43,702 nucleotides of DNA from Pseudomonas sp. Ga0074129 (GCA_001465025.1 LNDO01000080.1:1-43702); one strand, 5' to 3'; positions 10,984-19,160 are shown, counted from the stretch's first letter. Notes: generated from the sequence alone by a model not told the origin. Numbers and translations are program-made.

Positions 10984-11760
10984 ATGGAAGTGGGATCGGT
11001 GCGTCAGCGCCGTTTGTCGGACGATATCGTCAGCCAGCTGGAAACCATGATTCTTGAAGGCACGCTCAAGGCTGGTGAACGTCTACCGGCTGAACGCGTT
11101 CTGGCTGAGCAGTTCGGCGTATCCCGGCCCTCACTGCGCGAGGCGATTCAAAAGCTGGCGGCCAAGGGCTTGCTGGTCAGCCGTCACGGCGGTGGCAACT
11201 ATGTGGCCGAAGCCCTTGGCTCGACCTTTAGCGACCCGCTGTTGCACTTGCTGGAAAGTAACCCCGAAGCTCAGCGTGACCTGCTTGAGTTTCGCCACAC
11301 GCTAGAAGGCTCCTGCGCCTTCTACGCCGCCCAGCGCGCCACCGAACTGGATCGCCAGCGCCTGACCGAGGCCTTTGCCGCGCTGCAGGATTGCTACAGC
11401 CGCAGCGGCAAGGTCACCCGCGCTGAAGAGGGAGCGGCCGATGCCAACTTCCATTTGGCGATTGCCGAAGCCAGCCATAACGCCGTGCTGCTGCACACCA
11501 TTCGCGGGCTGTTTGACCTGCTCAAGCGCAACGTGGTGACCAACATTGGCGGCATGTATGCCCAGCGTGATGAAACCCGCGACATGTTGATCGACCAACA
11601 CCGTGCGCTGTATCAGGCGATTATCGAAGGCCGCGCCGAGGACGCCCGCGCGCTGTCCAACCGGCATATCGATTACGTGCAGGAAGTGCTGGCCGACGTG
11701 CAGCAGCAGGCCCGTCGCGAAGAACGGGCACAGCGCCGGGGCCTCAACACACCGCGTTAG
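10984..11760 (+). CDS. lldR: Lactate-responsive GntR/FCD regulator LldR
   Basis: A 258-residue repressor. ATG 10984 (MEVGSVRQRRLSDDIV) is preferred to GTG 10978 because GGGG at 10973-10976 is well spaced and relatives start close to the RQRRLSD segment. The N-terminal winged helix (about 8-75) carries LPAERVLAEQFGVSRPSLREAIQKLAAKGLL. The C-terminal FCD domain (about 95-240) has the Asp/His ligands in DANFHLAIAEASHN and later His residues in DQHRALY and NRHIDYVQ. It is divergent from lldP with an LldR-type palindrome between them; lactate is the expected inducer. Confidence 0.93.
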   Translation: MEVGSVRQRRLSDDIVSQLETMILEGTLKAGERLPAERVLAEQFGVSRPSLREAIQKLAAKGLLVSRHGGGNYVAEALGSTFSDPLLHLLESNPEAQRDLLEFRHTLEGSCAFYAAQRATELDRQRLTEAFAALQDCYSRSGKVTRAEEGAADANFHLAIAEASHNAVLLHTIRGLFDLLKRNVVTNIGGMYAQRDETRDMLIDQHRALYQAIIEGRAEDARALSNRHIDYVQEVLADVQQQARREERAQRRGLNTPR

Positions 11761-11815
11761 TCACCCGCGAGAACTGATCCGTTAGGCCTGCGCCACCGCT
11801 TCGTTTGCTGTGAAC

Positions 11816-13300
11816 CTAACGGACTGGGGGGCGGGTTTTCGGCAGACGCACCGCGACCTCAAGACCGCCCAGAGGTGAGTCATTCAGGCTGATGCTGCCC
11901 CGGTGCAACTCCACTACGCGGCGCACGATGGAGAGCCCAAGCCCGGCCCCTTGACCGGTACCCAAGCGGAAAAACCGCTCGAACAGTTTGGCCCGCTGCG
12001 CCTGTGGCACGCCGGGGCCGCTGTCTTGAATGCGCACGGTGAGGGCGTCAGGTTCGTCCTCCAGCAGCACCTGAATAGATCCGCCTGGCGGGGTGTATTG
12101 CACGGCGTTGCTGATGAGGTTTTGCAGCAAGGTGCCCAGGCTCGGGCCGTCGGCCAGCAAGTGGTAATCAGCGTGTTCGGCGGCGTGCAGGCTCAGCTCT
12201 TGTTCACGGTCGAGCGCCAGTGGAATCAGCTCGGCCAGCTCATTGCGGACAAAATCCAGCAGGTCCAGTTCGCGCATGGCCAGTTGCACCACATTCGGGT
12301 CCAGTCGAGCCAGGGTGAGCAACTGCGCCACCACCCGCGTGGCCCGTTCAACGCCGCCACCGAGTTGGCGCAGCGCTTCATTGCGGTCGTCAGGATCGGG
12401 GGCTTCCAAGGCGTTTTGCGCATGGATACGCAGCACCGCCAAGGGCGTACGCAGTTCATGGGCGGCATCGGCAATAAAGCGCTTTTCCTGATCCAGCAAC
12501 TGGTTGACCTGCATCAGCAAGCGATTGAGCGCGCTGCCCATCGGTTCCAATTCATGTGGCAACGGGCCAAACAGCAGCGGTGACAGGTTGTCGGGCGCAC
12601 GCGCCTTGATCGCTTCGGCCATGCGCTGCAAAGGCTGCAAACCCCAGCCCACCGCCAACCACAGGAGCAAGGCGAGTATCGGTAAGCCAATCAGCAGGGG
12701 TTGCAGGCTGCGCTGGGCAATTTTATCGGACAACTCGCCGCGCACATCCTCGCGCTCACCGACCAAAACCCAGTGGTGATCGAGGCTGTTGTGCAGCACA
12801 AATACGCGCCAGCGGTGCTGGTCAAGGGTCAGGGTGTGATAGCCGACCAGGTATTTGGCCAGGCGAGTGAGGCGTTCGCTCTGTGTCAGCCCGTTGTCGG
12901 GCAGGGTCAGGCCGAGCTGCGCGATCATTTCGCTGAGCAGGCCTTTGGGCGCACTGGCTGACTGGAACACCAGCTCGCCGTTGTCATTGAGCATCTGGAA
13001 CGCCAGCTTGCTTTCGTAATGATGCCCGAGCAGGCCATCGAGATCGCGATTGCTGTTTTTCAGCAACAATGCCTCGTCCAGGGCGGTTTGCAGGTCGCGG
13101 CGCGACTCGGCGGATAACTCATGCCGCGCTAGGCCCATCAGCACCCGTGAGGTTTGTGCCAGCTGGGCGTCGAATAACTCTTCCACTTCATGACTGGCGT
13201 CGCTGTAGATCTTGTGGCTGATCAGGCCCATGGCCAGGCTCAACAAGCTCAGCAGCAATACCAGCAAACGTGCCCGGATCGAGCACCACAACTTGGGCAT
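11816..13300 (-). CDS. Sensor histidine kinase, QseC/PmrB-like
   Basis: A 494-residue membrane kinase. ATG 13300 (MPKLWCSIRARLLVLLL) is chosen because it follows the regulator stop after one base. TM1 is at about residues 10-28, then a periplasmic sensor loop of about 160 residues, TM2 (about 203-222), a HAMP-like linker (GLQPLQRMAEAIKARAP), HisKA with His281 in DAAHELRTPLAVLR, and HATPase with NLISNAVQYTPPGG, DSGPGVP and GAGLGLSIV. It is the cognate partner of the regulator at 13302. The pair lies downstream of, and on the same strand as, the putative biosynthetic operon 14048-18317, so it could sense or control that product; this is inference. It is convergent with lldR. Confidence 0.88.
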   Translation of the reverse strand: MPKLWCSIRARLLVLLLSLLSLAMGLISHKIYSDASHEVEELFDAQLAQTSRVLMGLARHELSAESRRDLQTALDEALLLKNSNRDLDGLLGHHYESKLAFQMLNDNGELVFQSASAPKGLLSEMIAQLGLTLPDNGLTQSERLTRLAKYLVGYHTLTLDQHRWRVFVLHNSLDHHWVLVGEREDVRGELSDKIAQRSLQPLLIGLPILALLLWLAVGWGLQPLQRMAEAIKARAPDNLSPLLFGPLPHELEPMGSALNRLLMQVNQLLDQEKRFIADAAHELRTPLAVLRIHAQNALEAPDPDDRNEALRQLGGGVERATRVVAQLLTLARLDPNVVQLAMRELDLLDFVRNELAELIPLALDREQELSLHAAEHADYHLLADGPSLGTLLQNLISNAVQYTPPGGSIQVLLEDEPDALTVRIQDSGPGVPQAQRAKLFERFFRLGTGQGAGLGLSIVRRVVELHRGSISLNDSPLGGLEVAVRLPKTRPPVR

Positions 13301-13301
13301 G

Positions 13302-13958
13302 TTATTTGTCCACCAGATAGCCAACACCGCGCACGGTGCGTATCAGCTCGCTAAAGAATTTTTTGCGCAGGTGATGCACATGCACCTCCAGCGCGTTGCT
13401 CTCCAGTTCTTCGCCCCAGCCGTAGAGCGCTTGCTGCAGCTTGTCGCGGGTTAGCACCCGGCCAGGCTGGGCGAGCAGTTCGTGCAGCAGGAGAAATTCC
13501 TTGCGCGGCAGGTTCACCGGTTGGCCCTGATAGCTGACGGACTGGCTGACCGGATCAAGGGTGATGCCACGGTATTCCAACATCGGTTGCGGGCGATTGA
13601 AGCTGCGCCGCAGCAACGCCCGCAGGCGCGCCTTGAGTTCGGCCACATCGAAGGGTTTGACAAGGTAATCATCGGCCCCGGCATCCAGCCCGGCGATGCG
13701 GTCGCTGGTGGCATCGCGCGCGGTCAGTACCAGCACCGGCACCGGGTTGGCGGCGGCGCGCAGGTGTTTAAGCACTTGCAGGCCATCCATGCGCGGTAAA
13801 CCCAGGTCGAGAATCGCCAGCTCGAAGCTTTCCGTGCTCAAGGCGTGCAGGGCACTGCTGCCATCTTGCAGCCAATCGACGGTGTAGCCTTCTGGCTTGA
13901 GTGCGGTGCGAATGCCCTCGGCGAGGGCGATGTCATCTTCTACCAGCAAAATGCGCAT
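13302..13958 (-). CDS. OmpR-family response regulator, QseB/PmrA-like
   Basis: A 218-residue regulator with an N-terminal receiver (acidic pocket Asp8/Asp9, phosphoacceptor Asp51 in AILDLGLPRMDG, VKPFD lysine) and a C-terminal winged helix (about 125-215) containing LYGWGEELESNALEVHVHHLRKKF. The last motif is typical of the QseB/PmrA/TctD branch. Its stop is separated by one base from the kinase start, so the two are translationally linked. In P. aeruginosa pmrAB lies near the lactate locus as I recall, so orthology to PmrA is possible, but the sequence does not settle it. It lies 89 bases after the TPR gene, where its own promoter may be. Confidence 0.9.
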   Translation of the reverse strand: MRILLVEDDIALAEGIRTALKPEGYTVDWLQDGSSALHALSTESFELAILDLGLPRMDGLQVLKHLRAAANPVPVLVLTARDATSDRIAGLDAGADDYLVKPFDVAELKARLRALLRRSFNRPQPMLEYRGITLDPVSQSVSYQGQPVNLPRKEFLLLHELLAQPGRVLTRDKLQQALYGWGEELESNALEVHVHHLRKKFFSELIRTVRGVGYLVDK

Positions 13959-14047
13959 TTCGAGTGTTCCGTGATGGCCATAACCGCCCTGCGAGACTAC
14001 CAGACGACTGGGGTCTGCTGTTGCCGGGTCTTGGGTCTGTAAGGTGA

Positions 14048-14698
14048 TTATTGACGTTGTGCGCTTATGCTCTTGAGCAGCGCGTTGATGTCCTGCTTGC
14101 GTCCTTCGTCGGCCAGTTGGCGGCCCGGGCGTGGGGGCGCTTGCAGGGCTTTTTCCAGTGCAGCGTTGGCTTCATCGAAGCGTTTGCTACGGGCCAGGTA
14201 ATCGCCATAGAAGTAGTTGGGGTCGATGCCGTCCGGGTTGATGCTCAGGGCTTTTTGCAGCAGGGCCTCGGCTTTTTCGTCATCGCCAAACCCCACCGGC
14301 CAGCCCGGTACTTGGTAGTACAGGCTGCCCAGGCTGGTATAGGCCGAGCCGGAGAGCGCCTGTGCATCCAGTGTTAATGCGTGCTCAAGGCTGGCCTTGG
14401 CTTCTTTGACCAGCCCCAGTGCCCCCAAGCCCCCTTTAGCCCCGGCGTAGGTGCTGAGGATGATGCCTTGCCAGATCTGCAGTTCGGCGGCGTCCGGTTC
14501 GGCCGCCACGGCTTTTTGTGCGTCCTCGCTGAGGCTGGCGAAGGCCTTTTCGCGTTGCTCCTTGGGCAGCTGGTAATTGATCTCGGCCCAGCGTGCTTGC
14601 AGGGTTTGTAGCTGGGTCTGACCTTGCTCGCTGAGGGCAAAGCTGGGCAGGCTGGTCAGGCAGAGCAGGGTGCAGGCGATGGTACGGATAAGCTTCAT
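14048..14698 (-). CDS. Periplasmic TPR-containing protein of the biosynthetic cluster
   Basis: A 216-residue protein with a Sec signal peptide (MKLIRTIACTLLCLTSLPSFA, cleavage near residue 22) and helical repeats resembling TPRs around residues 85-200 (AKASLEHALTLDAQA, AEALLQKALSINPDG, ANAALEKALQAPPR). The start is 11 bases after the dehydrogenase stop, so it is the last gene of the five-gene run. TPR proteins scaffold protein-protein contacts; a periplasmic scaffold for the cluster product or its export is a guess. I do not recognise a named ortholog. Confidence 0.75.
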   Translation of the reverse strand: MKLIRTIACTLLCLTSLPSFALSEQGQTQLQTLQARWAEINYQLPKEQREKAFASLSEDAQKAVAAEPDAAELQIWQGIILSTYAGAKGGLGALGLVKEAKASLEHALTLDAQALSGSAYTSLGSLYYQVPGWPVGFGDDEKAEALLQKALSINPDGIDPNYFYGDYLARSKRFDEANAALEKALQAPPRPGRQLADEGRKQDINALLKSISAQRQ

Positions 14699-14709
14699 GG
14701 GGTGTCCTC

Positions 14710-15501
14710 TCAGGCTTTGTTGCGCGCAAAGCGCAGGATGATTGGCAGTTGTTTGCGCAGGGCTTGATCAACCACACGTGGCAGCAGGCTGTTGAGCCGC
14801 ACGAAGAGTTGTTCTGGCCAGCCGAGGTAGCGCTCTTCGTCCTCGCGGCGCAGGGTGGCCAGCAGTTGTGCGGCGACGGTGTGCGGGTCGTCCATGCTGA
14901 CCTTGAGCTGGTCGTTCATGTTCACCACGGCGCTGCTGTTCATGCTGGTGCGGGTGGCGCGGGGGGCGAAGTAAATAACCTTCATGGGTGTGTCCGCCAA
15001 CTCGCGGCGCAGGGCTTCGGAGAAACCGCGCAGGGCAAATTTGCTGGCGCAATACGCGGTGAAACCGGGGTAGCCGATGGAGCCGAAGGTCGACCCGAGA
15101 TTGACCACCAGCGCCCGGCCCTGCTGACGCAGCAGCGGCAGCAGGCGATGGGTCAGTTGCAGGGTGGCGGTGACGTTGAGTTCAATCAGTTCGGCGATGG
15201 CGCTTTCTTCATGCTGCTCCAGCAAGCCGAAGTGATTGACCCCGGCGGCGTTGATCAGCGTATTGATGCCGCCAAAGCGCTGCGCCGCCGCCAACACGTC
15301 TTCACGTCCGCTGGTTTGACGAATATCGGCGGCTACGATGGCCACGTTGCCGCTGTGCGTCTGGGCCAGCGCTTGCAAAGCGGCGCTTTGACGGCCGACC
15401 AAGAGCAATTGCGCCCCTTCGGCGAGCAAGGCGCTGACCAGCGCTTGGCCAATCCCGCCACTGGCCCCGGTGATGACGGCGCGGCATTCAGAAATTTTCA
15501 T
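14710..15501 (-). CDS. Short-chain dehydrogenase/reductase
   Basis: A 263-residue classical SDR. The NAD(P)-binding TGASGGIG is at 11-18, NAAG at 85-88, and the catalytic triad is Ser137, Tyr150 and Lys154 (YCASK). The C-terminal part (after about residue 200) carries hydrophobic and basic stretches, LFVRLNSLLPRVVDQAL, reminiscent of SDRs that act on lipid substrates, but this is weak evidence. It lies 17 bases after the diiron oxidase gene and 11 bases before the TPR gene. It probably reduces or oxidises a keto or hydroxy group of the cluster's intermediate. Arg at position 36-37 (LLVGRQ) would fit NADPH preference. Confidence 0.88.
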   Translation of the reverse strand: MKISECRAVITGASGGIGQALVSALLAEGAQLLLVGRQSAALQALAQTHSGNVAIVAADIRQTSGREDVLAAAQRFGGINTLINAAGVNHFGLLEQHEESAIAELIELNVTATLQLTHRLLPLLRQQGRALVVNLGSTFGSIGYPGFTAYCASKFALRGFSEALRRELADTPMKVIYFAPRATRTSMNSSAVVNMNDQLKVSMDDPHTVAAQLLATLRREDEERYLGWPEQLFVRLNSLLPRVVDQALRKQLPIILRFARNKA

Positions 15502-15518
15502 AGGGTGTCCTCAGGTAC

Positions 15519-16172
15519 TCACGTGCTCAGGGGCAGGCTGCGGAACATATCGCCGTACAGGCGGTAGACCACCTTGGCGGTGTGCACCACGGCCGCTTTG
15601 TCATCGTCGTTGTCTAACTGGTTCATCAGTTTCTTGAAGAACTCGATGTGCTCCAGGTCAAGGCTGCCGTGGGAACTGAGGTAGCTGAAGGCCTTGTTCG
15701 GCAGTTGCAGCTTGTCCTGAATCACCCCCGCCACCTGGGTGGCGAGGGCGATGCTGGTGCCTTCCAGTACGTTGACCATGCCGAAGAAACTCACCGGGTT
15801 ATGCCGCGCGATGCGGTCATACACGTAGCTGACCATCAATTCGGTCGACAGGTGCGGCAGGCCGTTGCGCACGGCTTCTTTGTCGGCACCGCAGGCGGCG
15901 ATGTCGTTGAGTACCCATTCCTGGTGGCCCTTTTCTTCGTCGATGTATTCGGCAATTGCCTCGCGCAGCCACTCCAGTCGCTCCGGCAGGCGTGCGCCAC
16001 AAGCCATCAGCAGCGGCACGGTGTGTTTGACGTGGTGATAGGCCTCGGTGAGAAAGGCCACGTAGCTGTTCAGGCTGACGGTGCCGGCCATGGCCTGGGC
16101 AATGATCGGGGCGCCGAGCAGGTAGTTGCGTTCAGCGCTGGTTTGTTCGAGCAGGGATTCATAGAAGCTCAT
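15519..16172 (-). CDS. Haem-oxygenase-like diiron oxidase/oxygenase (HDO) family protein
   Basis: A 217-residue all-helical protein, usually labelled TenA-like or iron-containing redox enzyme. Candidate metal ligands follow the HDO pattern: Glu80-x2-His83 (EEKGH), Glu137 (LEGTS), His168, Asp172 and His175 (HGSLDLEH), plus Glu43/His46/His47 in EAYHHVKH. This matches the ligand order of HDOs such as UndA, which converts medium-chain fatty acids to terminal alkenes, and of HDOs cleaving amino-acid C-C bonds. Thiaminase-type cysteine chemistry is not evident. The start overlaps the ligase stop by one base (TGATG), so the two are coupled. Its substrate is unknown; the ligase upstream suggests an acid or acyl-derived one. 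Confidence 0.85.
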   Translation of the reverse strand: MSFYESLLEQTSAERNYLLGAPIIAQAMAGTVSLNSYVAFLTEAYHHVKHTVPLLMACGARLPERLEWLREAIAEYIDEEKGHQEWVLNDIAACGADKEAVRNGLPHLSTELMVSYVYDRIARHNPVSFFGMVNVLEGTSIALATQVAGVIQDKLQLPNKAFSYLSSHGSLDLEHIEFFKKLMNQLDNDDDKAAVVHTAKVVYRLYGDMFRSLPLST

Positions 16173-17644
16173 CAGGCATCTCCGTAGCAGGGTTCGGTCG
16201 TCATCACTTGTTCGATGGCGTGTTGGTAGTGGTTAAACAGGGCGGTGCGGCGCAGCCGGCCGTTGCTGGTGGCCAGCGTGTTGGCGCTGCTGAAGGGCTG
16301 TTCGGCGCGCAGCCAGTGGTGCACGCGGGCGTAGTCGGGCAGGGCTTGGTTGGCCGTCGCCACGGCTTCGGCCAATTGGCTGTCAGGGGTGTTCGGGAAG
16401 CGCGGCACCAGCACCGCCACGTTGCCCGGCAGGGCTTCGCCGTGCAGCCAGGCCTGGGCGATGGGCAGTTGCTGAACCAGTTCGGCCTCGACCCATTCCG
16501 GGTTGACGTTGCGGCCAAAGGCGGTGATGAACTGGTGCTTCTTGCGCCCGTGCAGCACCAGAAACGGGCCGTCGAAATGGCCCAGATCACCGGTGCCCAG
16601 CCATTCTTCTGCCGGGCTTGGCTCGCCCAGGTAACCGAGCAAACGCGGGCCTTTGACCAGCACTTCGCCGTCTGCCCCCAGGCTTACCTGCAGGTGCGGC
16701 AAAGGTTGGCCAACGCTGCCGATGCGGCGGTTTTCCGGGGTGTTCAGGCACACCACCGAAGCGCATTCAGAGAGGCCGTAACCCTCAAAGACGGGTAAGC
16801 CCAACGCCTCGGCACGTTGCAGCAATTGGCTGGCGACGCGGCCACCGCCGACGGCGATAAAACGCAGGCTGTTCGGCAGGGGCAAGCGACGTTCGGCGGC
16901 GCTGACCAGTGCCAGCAGCAACTGCGGCAGCAGGATCAGGCTGTTGGGCTGAGCCTGAGCCAGCGCGGCCAAAAAGCGCGGCAGGTCAAACTGGCTGGCA
17001 CCGAGCAGGCCGATCTGCGCCATCGGCATTAATTCAACCTGTGCACCGGCCAGCAGCGGGGCATAGACCCCGGCGATGTTCTCCAGCAGCGTGGCCAAGG
17101 GCAGCACGCACAGGTGACGTTCGACCGCGCAGCTGGCGCTGGCTTGCACCAGGCTCTGCGCTACGGCCAGTTGCGTGGCGCTGTCCAGGCACACTCCTTT
17201 GGGTTGCCCGGTGGTGCCCGAGGTGTAGGTGATCTTGCAGGTGCCGGCGGGCAGTTCGCTGACTTGCGCCCGTGGTCGTTGTTGAAGGCCAGCGCTGCTG
17301 GGGCTGAAACCCAGTGCGTCATACAGCGGGCTGGTCGGGCCGATCAGGCAGTCAATGCCAGCGCTGTCCAGCACGTGCGCTTGCTGGCTGCTGGAAAAGA
17401 AGCCGGGCAGCGGCACGCAGACCAGCCCGGCATGCAGCACAGCGAGGTCCCAGAGCACCCAGTCAATGCCGTTATCCAGCGCCAATGCGACGCGCTGTGC
17501 GCCGAGATCGAGCAGCTGCTTGCTGCGCTGGTCGACCTCTTGCAGCAGTTGGCTGTAGCTCAATTGGCGCTCGTTTTCACGCAACGCCGCGGCGTTGCCA
17601 AAGGCGCTCAGGCTGGCGAAAAAGCGATCAGCTGCAGGCCACAT
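16172..17644 (-). CDS. AMP-dependent acyl/aryl synthetase-like ligase
   Basis: A 490-residue ANL-superfamily enzyme. ATG 17644 (MWPAADRFFASL) is chosen; the frame extends upstream to 17791 but that part overlaps the preceding gene in an unlikely composition. The A3 P-loop TYTSGTTGQPKG is at 139-150, A5 is YGLSE, A7 is GTGDLG, and A8 is GRKKHQFITAFGRNVNPEWVE (read in parts). The A10 box reads NGRLRR (461-466), with Arg463 where the catalytic Lys of most adenylate-forming enzymes sits. The family activates a carboxylate as acyl-AMP and then acyl-CoA or another acyl ester. It overlaps the upstream gene by 17 bases and the downstream oxidase by one base. Confidence 0.88.
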   Translation of the reverse strand: MWPAADRFFASLSAFGNAAALRENERQLSYSQLLQEVDQRSKQLLDLGAQRVALALDNGIDWVLWDLAVLHAGLVCVPLPGFFSSSQQAHVLDSAGIDCLIGPTSPLYDALGFSPSSAGLQQRPRAQVSELPAGTCKITYTSGTTGQPKGVCLDSATQLAVAQSLVQASASCAVERHLCVLPLATLLENIAGVYAPLLAGAQVELMPMAQIGLLGASQFDLPRFLAALAQAQPNSLILLPQLLLALVSAAERRLPLPNSLRFIAVGGGRVASQLLQRAEALGLPVFEGYGLSECASVVCLNTPENRRIGSVGQPLPHLQVSLGADGEVLVKGPRLLGYLGEPSPAEEWLGTGDLGHFDGPFLVLHGRKKHQFITAFGRNVNPEWVEAELVQQLPIAQAWLHGEALPGNVAVLVPRFPNTPDSQLAEAVATANQALPDYARVHHWLRAEQPFSSANTLATSNGRLRRTALFNHYQHAIEQVMTTEPCYGDA

Positions 17645-18317
17645 GGGGCATGTCCTCCAGAGCATAAAAAGCCTGATGGGCGAGGCGCGGGTAAGCACCC
17701 AGTTGCAGCAGGCGCTGGTGCCCGGCATAAATGTCGCCGGCCATGACCTGTGGCCGGTTGTCGTAGTAAGTGCCCCAGTCGGCTTGTTCATCGCCCAGGC
17801 ATTCGGGGTTGGCCGCGCCCAGCGCCACAGGCGTCAGGCCCAAGCGCTGAAAGCTGTTGAGCAAAGCCAAGGTGCCGGTAAAGCAGACCCAGCGATAACC
17901 CAGCGCCACCAGCAGATCCGTCAGCGCCACAATCAGCAGGCGCGCGGCACCCGGGCTGGCGGCGGCCAGGTTGCCAACCTCGACCAACTGCGCGCGTTGT
18001 GCGGTTTGCGCGCCCTGTTTGGCGGTGATCACCTGTTCCACCGGCTGTTGTAGGTAGCGCTCCAGAAACAACGGCGCACCGGCCGCGCTGCGCAAACCCA
18101 CGGCCCCCAGCAACTGGCCGCTGCCATCTTCCAGGCTCAATAGGCTGGGCATGAAGTGGCGGATATGCGCCCGGTGATGGACGGCGAAGCGCTCGCTGAT
18201 AAAGGCTTCAATAGCAGCGCGACGCGGGCTTTGCCGATTGGCCAGATACAGGTTGAACGGCTGTTCGCGACCGATCTGTGCAAGCGCAGTGTCTGAATAC
18301 ACCCAAGGCAGCTCCAT
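17628..18317 (-). CDS. Thermostable-hemolysin family (GNAT-like) protein
   Basis: A 229-residue protein resembling the family named after Vibrio thermostable direct-like delta hemolysin (T_hemolysin). ATG 18317 (MELPWVYSD) follows GAGG eight bases upstream and is preferred to 18341. The region VEVGNLAAASPGAARLLIVALTDLL then YRWVCFTGTLALLNSFQRLGL (about 113-160) has the order of a GNAT or autoinducer-synthase acetyltransferase fold: a strand before the acyl-CoA loop, then a helix. There is no signal peptide, so secretion as a toxin is doubtful. As the first gene of the operon it more plausibly transfers an acyl group made by the neighbouring ligase. The fold link is recalled family knowledge, not computed. 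Confidence 0.8.
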   Translation of the reverse strand: MELPWVYSDTALAQIGREQPFNLYLANRQSPRRAAIEAFISERFAVHHRAHIRHFMPSLLSLEDGSGQLLGAVGLRSAAGAPLFLERYLQQPVEQVITAKQGAQTAQRAQLVEVGNLAAASPGAARLLIVALTDLLVALGYRWVCFTGTLALLNSFQRLGLTPVALGAANPECLGDEQADWGTYYDNRPQVMAGDIYAGHQRLLQLGAYPRLAHQAFYALEDMPHVACS

Positions 18318-18528
18318 GGTAGGAACCTCATTTGTGAACATGGGTGTGAGTGTCTGCCTGCAGGCTTAACCGCAAATTAAGTCGCAAAAAAATCCGTATC
18401 GCCGTCGTCGTTGGCATTTCATCGCTTGCGCTGCAACCGCAACAGCCCCTAGCCTGCTGGGGCCTGCCTGCAACCTGACTGCGGGTGGGATTTGTCCTGA
18501 CCTTAAGCGCCTACGCTCGGAGATCGTT
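18318..18528. promoter_or_regulatory. Divergent control region for the biosynthetic operon and the 18529 gene
   Basis: A 211-base gap between divergent starts, which must hold the operon promoter on the minus strand. It contains an AT-rich patch (18375-18400) unlike the flanking genes and the palindrome GCCTGCAGGC near 18356. I found no convincing -35/-10 pair. Confidence 0.4.
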
Positions 18529-18942
18529 ATGCCCACTATGGATACTGAGCAACAACTGGCGGCCCGTCGGGCCATCCTGCAACACCCTGACGCGCAGGAC
18601 TGCACCGTGTACCGCGCCGATGAGCAAGACCCTGAGGCTGAGGAAGTGGATCTGGGTGATGCCAAGGTGCTGTTCTGCGGCCCCTTCGAAGCACCGGCGG
18701 ATTGGGACGCGGCGGAGCGCGAAGATTATTTCGGCGAAAGCGCGCCCGAGTTGTTCGTCAACGCGCGCATTGAGAGCGAAGCCAAGCCGGGCAGCACTGA
18801 TCACTTCACCGTCGATATCGGTGATTACGTGGCGGCTCAGTCTGGCGAGGGTGAAGTTGTGATGTTCTATGTGCACGACTACCTGGAAGACGACACCGGC
18901 TGCACCTACGTGCTACTACGTGACGAGGAAGTGCTGGAGTAA
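18529..18942 (+). CDS. Conserved hypothetical acidic protein
   Basis: A 137-residue soluble, very acidic protein (many Asp/Glu, e.g. DEQDPEAEEVDLGDAK and EREDYFGE). ATG 18529 has GGAGA five bases upstream; ATG 18538 is an alternative. No signal peptide, membrane segment or motif is recognised. It is divergent from the five-gene biosynthetic run and monocistronic. Its last codons (GTGCTGGAGTAA) are repeated downstream as part of an imperfect duplication. Confidence 0.75.
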   Translation: MPTMDTEQQLAARRAILQHPDAQDCTVYRADEQDPEAEEVDLGDAKVLFCGPFEAPADWDAAEREDYFGESAPELFVNARIESEAKPGSTDHFTVDIGDYVAAQSGEGEVVMFYVHDYLEDDTGCTYVLLRDEEVLE

Positions 18943-19160
18943 GCCAGCCCAGCGCGGCTGTAGCCGGCGTTGAACACCGCGAAGCCCAACGGGTCGTGAC
19001 AGGTCTTGTTGGGCTTCGTCGCTTTGCTCCTCAACCCAACCTACGTGCTGGAATAAACCGGTTCATCGCGGCTATGCGCCGGTAGGTTGGCGTTGAGCGC
19101 AGCGAAGCCCAACGGGTTGTGACAGGTCTCGTTGCGCTTCGTCGCTTTGCTCCTCAATCG
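18931..19160. repeat. Two tandem imperfect copies of a roughly 110-bp element
   Basis: Copy 1 (18931-19037) and copy 2 (19045-19160) share GTGCTGGA(G/A)TAA, GCGAAGCCCAACGGGT, GTGACAGGTCT and TTCGTCGCTTTGCTCCTCAA. Each copy can fold on itself because GAAGCCCAAC pairs with GTTGGGCTTC. This is the common Pseudomonas GTTGGGCTTCGTCGC-type intergenic repeat. Copy 1 begins inside the last codons of the 18529 gene. Confidence 0.75.
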
